DNA of 26,200 bases from an uncultured Bacilli bacterium (lineage in GTDB: Bacteria > Bacillota_I > Bacilli_A > RF39 > UBA660). The notes under the pieces are model-generated. The model searched no databases, was not told the DNA's origin, and saw only the letters and a program-made list of their open reading frames with translations. Of the stretch, positions 24,325 to 26,200 are shown in pieces. Both the position numbers and the translations under genes were made by a program. The stretch's first letter is position 1. Each line of letters starts with the position of its first letter. The stretch is taken from NCBI GenBank assembly GCA_934140355.1, contig CAKPBH010000018.1, forward strand, positions 1 through 26,200, read 5' to 3'.

Positions 24325-25755
24325 GTGAAAAAAATCAAAAGAAGAACAAAAATTAAAAATAAAAAAAATATCCTTATTAGTGCTTATATCATTTTAACCA
24401 TTTCCACAATAATTACATTTTCTTTTTGCTTTCTTGCAACACCAAAAATAGAAATCGAAAAAAGAAACTTAACTTTTTCCTATGACGAAGAAGTAAAACT
24501 TCCCAAATATAGAGCATATTCTATGAATAAAGACATAAATAACAAAGTCAAGATAAAAACCAACCTCAAAAAACATAAAGTAGGAAAATATTTTGTAACT
24601 TATCAAGTAAAAGGAAAATTTTTTCAAACAAAAGAACTTGTTTTAATTAAAATCATAGACAAAAAGAAACCCATAATTACCTTAAAAGGAGAAAAAAATA
24701 TCACCGTATGTCCAAATACAAAATATCAAGAAGAAGGATTTGGTGCAACAGATGAATATGACGGTGATCTTACATCAAAAGTATTTGTTCAAGAAAAAGA
24801 AAACAAAATTCTCTATCAAGTTGAAGATTCCTCCCATAATCTAGCAACTGCACAAAGAAATATCACTTATGAAGATAAAGAAAAACCAGTAATTACCTTA
24901 AAAGGAAATGCAAAAATTTACTTATACAAAAACAGTACTTATAAGGAAGAAGGATACTCCATTACCGATAACTGTGATCAAAATGTCAAAGTTGATGTAA
25001 AAGGAACAGTAAATACCAATAAATTAGGAACTTACAAAATCACTTACACCGCAACAGATGCTAATCAAAATACTGCCAGTACAGAAAGAATCATCGAAGT
25101 TATCTCAAAAAATCCAAGTAACCAAGGAATTATTTATCTTACCTTTGATGATGGCCCAAGCAACAGTACCACCCCAAAAATATTGGATATACTAAAAAGA
25201 AAAAATATTCCCGCAACATTTTTTGTAATCAACCATGATGATAGTTTAAATTATCTCATTAAAAGAGAAGCCAACGAAGGCCACTCCGTTGCACTACATA
25301 GTTATACACACAGTTATGCACTCATCTATCAATCTACCACCAGTTATTTTGATGATTTATATAAAATTCGTGATAAAGTACAAAAAATCACTGGAACTTA
25401 CTCCAATATTATAAGATTTCCTGGCGGTAGTAGCAACACCGTAAGCAAAAAATTTCAAGAAGGAATTATGAGTACACTAACAAATGAAGTAACCAAACTA
25501 GGATTTCATTATTTTGACTGGAATATCGATTGCGGAGATGGTGCGGGAATCCGAGATGCAAATAAAATTTATGAAAACGTTACCTCTAATCTATCTAAAA
25601 CAAAAGAAAACGTTATATTAATGCATGATTTTGAAAATAATTACGGTACACTAAACGCCCTAGAAAACATTATTGATTATGGAATAAATCAAGGTTATCA
25701 ATTTAGAAAAATCACCATGGAAACTAACGAAATTCATCACAAACCAAACAATTAA
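24325..25755 (+). CDS. Membrane-anchored polysaccharide deacetylase with Ig-like domains
   Basis: Residues 15-37 are an N-terminal membrane anchor after a lysine/arginine-rich start. Three Ig-like (DUF5011/HYR-type) domains follow at about 41-112, 114-187 and 188-263, the last two opening KPxITLKG. The C-terminal NodB domain has TFDDGP (273-278), H325/H329 in HSYTHS, RFPGG (364-368), DWNID (398-402) and LMHDF (432-436), so catalytic Asp, two metal His and second His are present. Such enzymes de-N-acetylate peptidoglycan or cell-surface glycans and give lysozyme resistance; the substrate here is inferred. I chose GTG 24325 because AGGTTGTGAT, a fair anti-16S match, precedes it; the GTG at 24316 lies inside that site and would leave about 10 nt of leader. 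It is divergent from the surface-protein gene. Confidence 0.9.
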   Translation: MKKIKRRTKIKNKKNILISAYIILTISTIITFSFCFLATPKIEIEKRNLTFSYDEEVKLPKYRAYSMNKDINNKVKIKTNLKKHKVGKYFVTYQVKGKFFQTKELVLIKIIDKKKPIITLKGEKNITVCPNTKYQEEGFGATDEYDGDLTSKVFVQEKENKILYQVEDSSHNLATAQRNITYEDKEKPVITLKGNAKIYLYKNSTYKEEGYSITDNCDQNVKVDVKGTVNTNKLGTYKITYTATDANQNTASTERIIEVISKNPSNQGIIYLTFDDGPSNSTTPKILDILKRKNIPATFFVINHDDSLNYLIKREANEGHSVALHSYTHSYALIYQSTTSYFDDLYKIRDKVQKITGTYSNIIRFPGGSSNTVSKKFQEGIMSTLTNEVTKLGFHYFDWNIDCGDGAGIRDANKIYENVTSNLSKTKENVILMHDFENNYGTLNALENIIDYGINQGYQFRKITMETNEIHHKPNN

Positions 25756-25827
25756 ACTTCTTTTTGGTATTATTTTCTTTCTCATTCATAAAATTTAATG
25801 TAAGTTTTAGAAAGGAATGAATCATTT

Positions 25828-26088
25828 ATGGAAACTTTAAAAGTAAGTACAAAATCAAACCCCAATTCTGTTGCGGGAGCCTTAGCAAATGTCTTTCGTG
25901 AACAAGGCTGTGTAGAAATCCAAGCCATTGGTGCTGGAGCCTTAAACCAAGCCATTAAAGCCGTTGCCATTGCAAGAGGTTTTGTAGCACCTTCTGGAAA
26001 GAATTTAGTTTGTATCCCAGCCTTCACTGATATTCAAATTGATGGTGAAGAAAGAACAGCAATTAAATTAATTGTAGAATCCAATTAA
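25828..26088 (+). CDS. spoVS: Stage V sporulation protein S (SpoVS)
   Basis: This 86-residue protein matches SpoVS almost along its whole length, with the hallmark stretches NPNSVAGALANV, AIGAGALNQAIKAVAIARGF, PAFTDIQIDGEERTAIKL. SpoVS is a small Alba-like protein needed for late sporulation in Bacillus, and also occurs in bacteria not known to form spores, so it does not prove sporulation. GAAAGGAATG precedes the ATG. A weak promoter-like pair (TTGGTA with CATAAA) lies in the 72-bp gap after the deacetylase, so it may be both cotranscribed and separately expressed. Confidence 0.97.
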   Translation: METLKVSTKSNPNSVAGALANVFREQGCVEIQAIGAGALNQAIKAVAIARGFVAPSGKNLVCIPAFTDIQIDGEERTAIKLIVESN

Positions 26089-26114
26089 TAAAAAATGTTT
26101 ATACTGCTAATAAA

Positions 26115-26164
26115 ATGGATAGGAGGGAGTGTAAATAATTCTGTGTAAATGGTAATCTATCCAT
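26115..26164. repeat. Wide inverted repeat downstream of spoVS
   Basis: ATGGATAG (26115-26122) and CTATCCAT (26157-26164) are perfect 8-bp arms 34 bp apart. The interior holds GTGTAAAT twice (26130s and 26140s). It is either an RNA stem, or part of a mobile-element end; the window stops too soon to decide. Confidence 0.4.
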
Positions 26165-26171
26165 GATATTT

Positions 26172-26194
26172 GGAACCACTATAGGTTCCTTTTT
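26172..26194 (+). terminator. Terminator downstream of spoVS
   Basis: GGAACC/GGTTCC with a 6-nt loop is followed by TTTTT on plus. It lies 84 bp after the spoVS stop. Confidence 0.8.
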
Positions 26195-26200
26195 GTTATA

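Noticed and set aside
25782..26027. Minus-strand open frame opposite spoVS
   Set aside because: It is a shadow of the strongly conserved spoVS gene and has no ribosome site.

Overview
The window looks like chromosomal DNA of a very AT-rich, low-GC Gram-positive bacterium (Bacillota, Bacilli or Erysipelotrichia/RF39-like). The evidence is an hrcA-grpE-dnaK-dnaJ heat-shock cluster with a CIRCE-like operator, a T-box leader on argS, the tRNA 5-methoxyuridine genes trmR-trhP1-trhP2, spoVS, an internalin-like leucine-rich-repeat protein, and a SpaA/Cna-B surface protein. TGA is used as a normal stop in several genes (recD2, trmR, trhP1, the 65-codon gene, the phosphoesterase), so this is genetic code 11 and not the Mycoplasma code. 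The genus cannot be fixed from the sequence. Nearly everything is on the minus strand; only the last two genes are on plus.

Layout, left to right. 1-1636: 5' part of a minus-strand secreted or anchored leucine-rich-repeat protein, built of 63-bp coding repeats. 1765-1938: a small 57-residue gene with its own terminator. 1999-4203: recD2 helicase. 4280-7647: a map-trmR-trhP1-trhP2 operon with a clear promoter and terminator. 7741-8052: a small membrane protein. 8333-10072: argS, preceded by a T-box leader whose specifier triplet reads UGA by the usual register. 10436-15434: dnaJ, dnaK, a 65-residue membrane protein, grpE and hrcA, driven by a consensus promoter overlapped by a degenerate CIRCE. 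15582-16538: a metallophosphoesterase with a helix-turn-helix-like N-terminus. 16660-18096: an aldehyde dehydrogenase with an operator-like palindrome in its leader.

18462-21389 is the most accessory-looking block: a VirD4/TraG-like ATPase lacking a membrane anchor and carrying an altered Walker B, translationally coupled to a MerR-type regulator with a 19-bp-spacer promoter, and next to it a JAMM/MPN metalloprotease-like protein with a long insertion in the active-site motif. No relaxase, other type IV secretion gene, integrase or ubiquitin-like partner lies in the window.

21677-24154 is a cell-surface protein with a possible thioester domain, Cna-B/SpaA repeats and a degenerate sorting signal. 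It is divergently transcribed from an Ig-like-domain polysaccharide deacetylase (24325-25755), followed by spoVS. The last 110 bp hold a wide inverted repeat and a terminator. The most noteworthy observations are the UGA specifier and unusual switch architecture of the argS T-box, and the MerR/VirD4-like/JAMM cluster.
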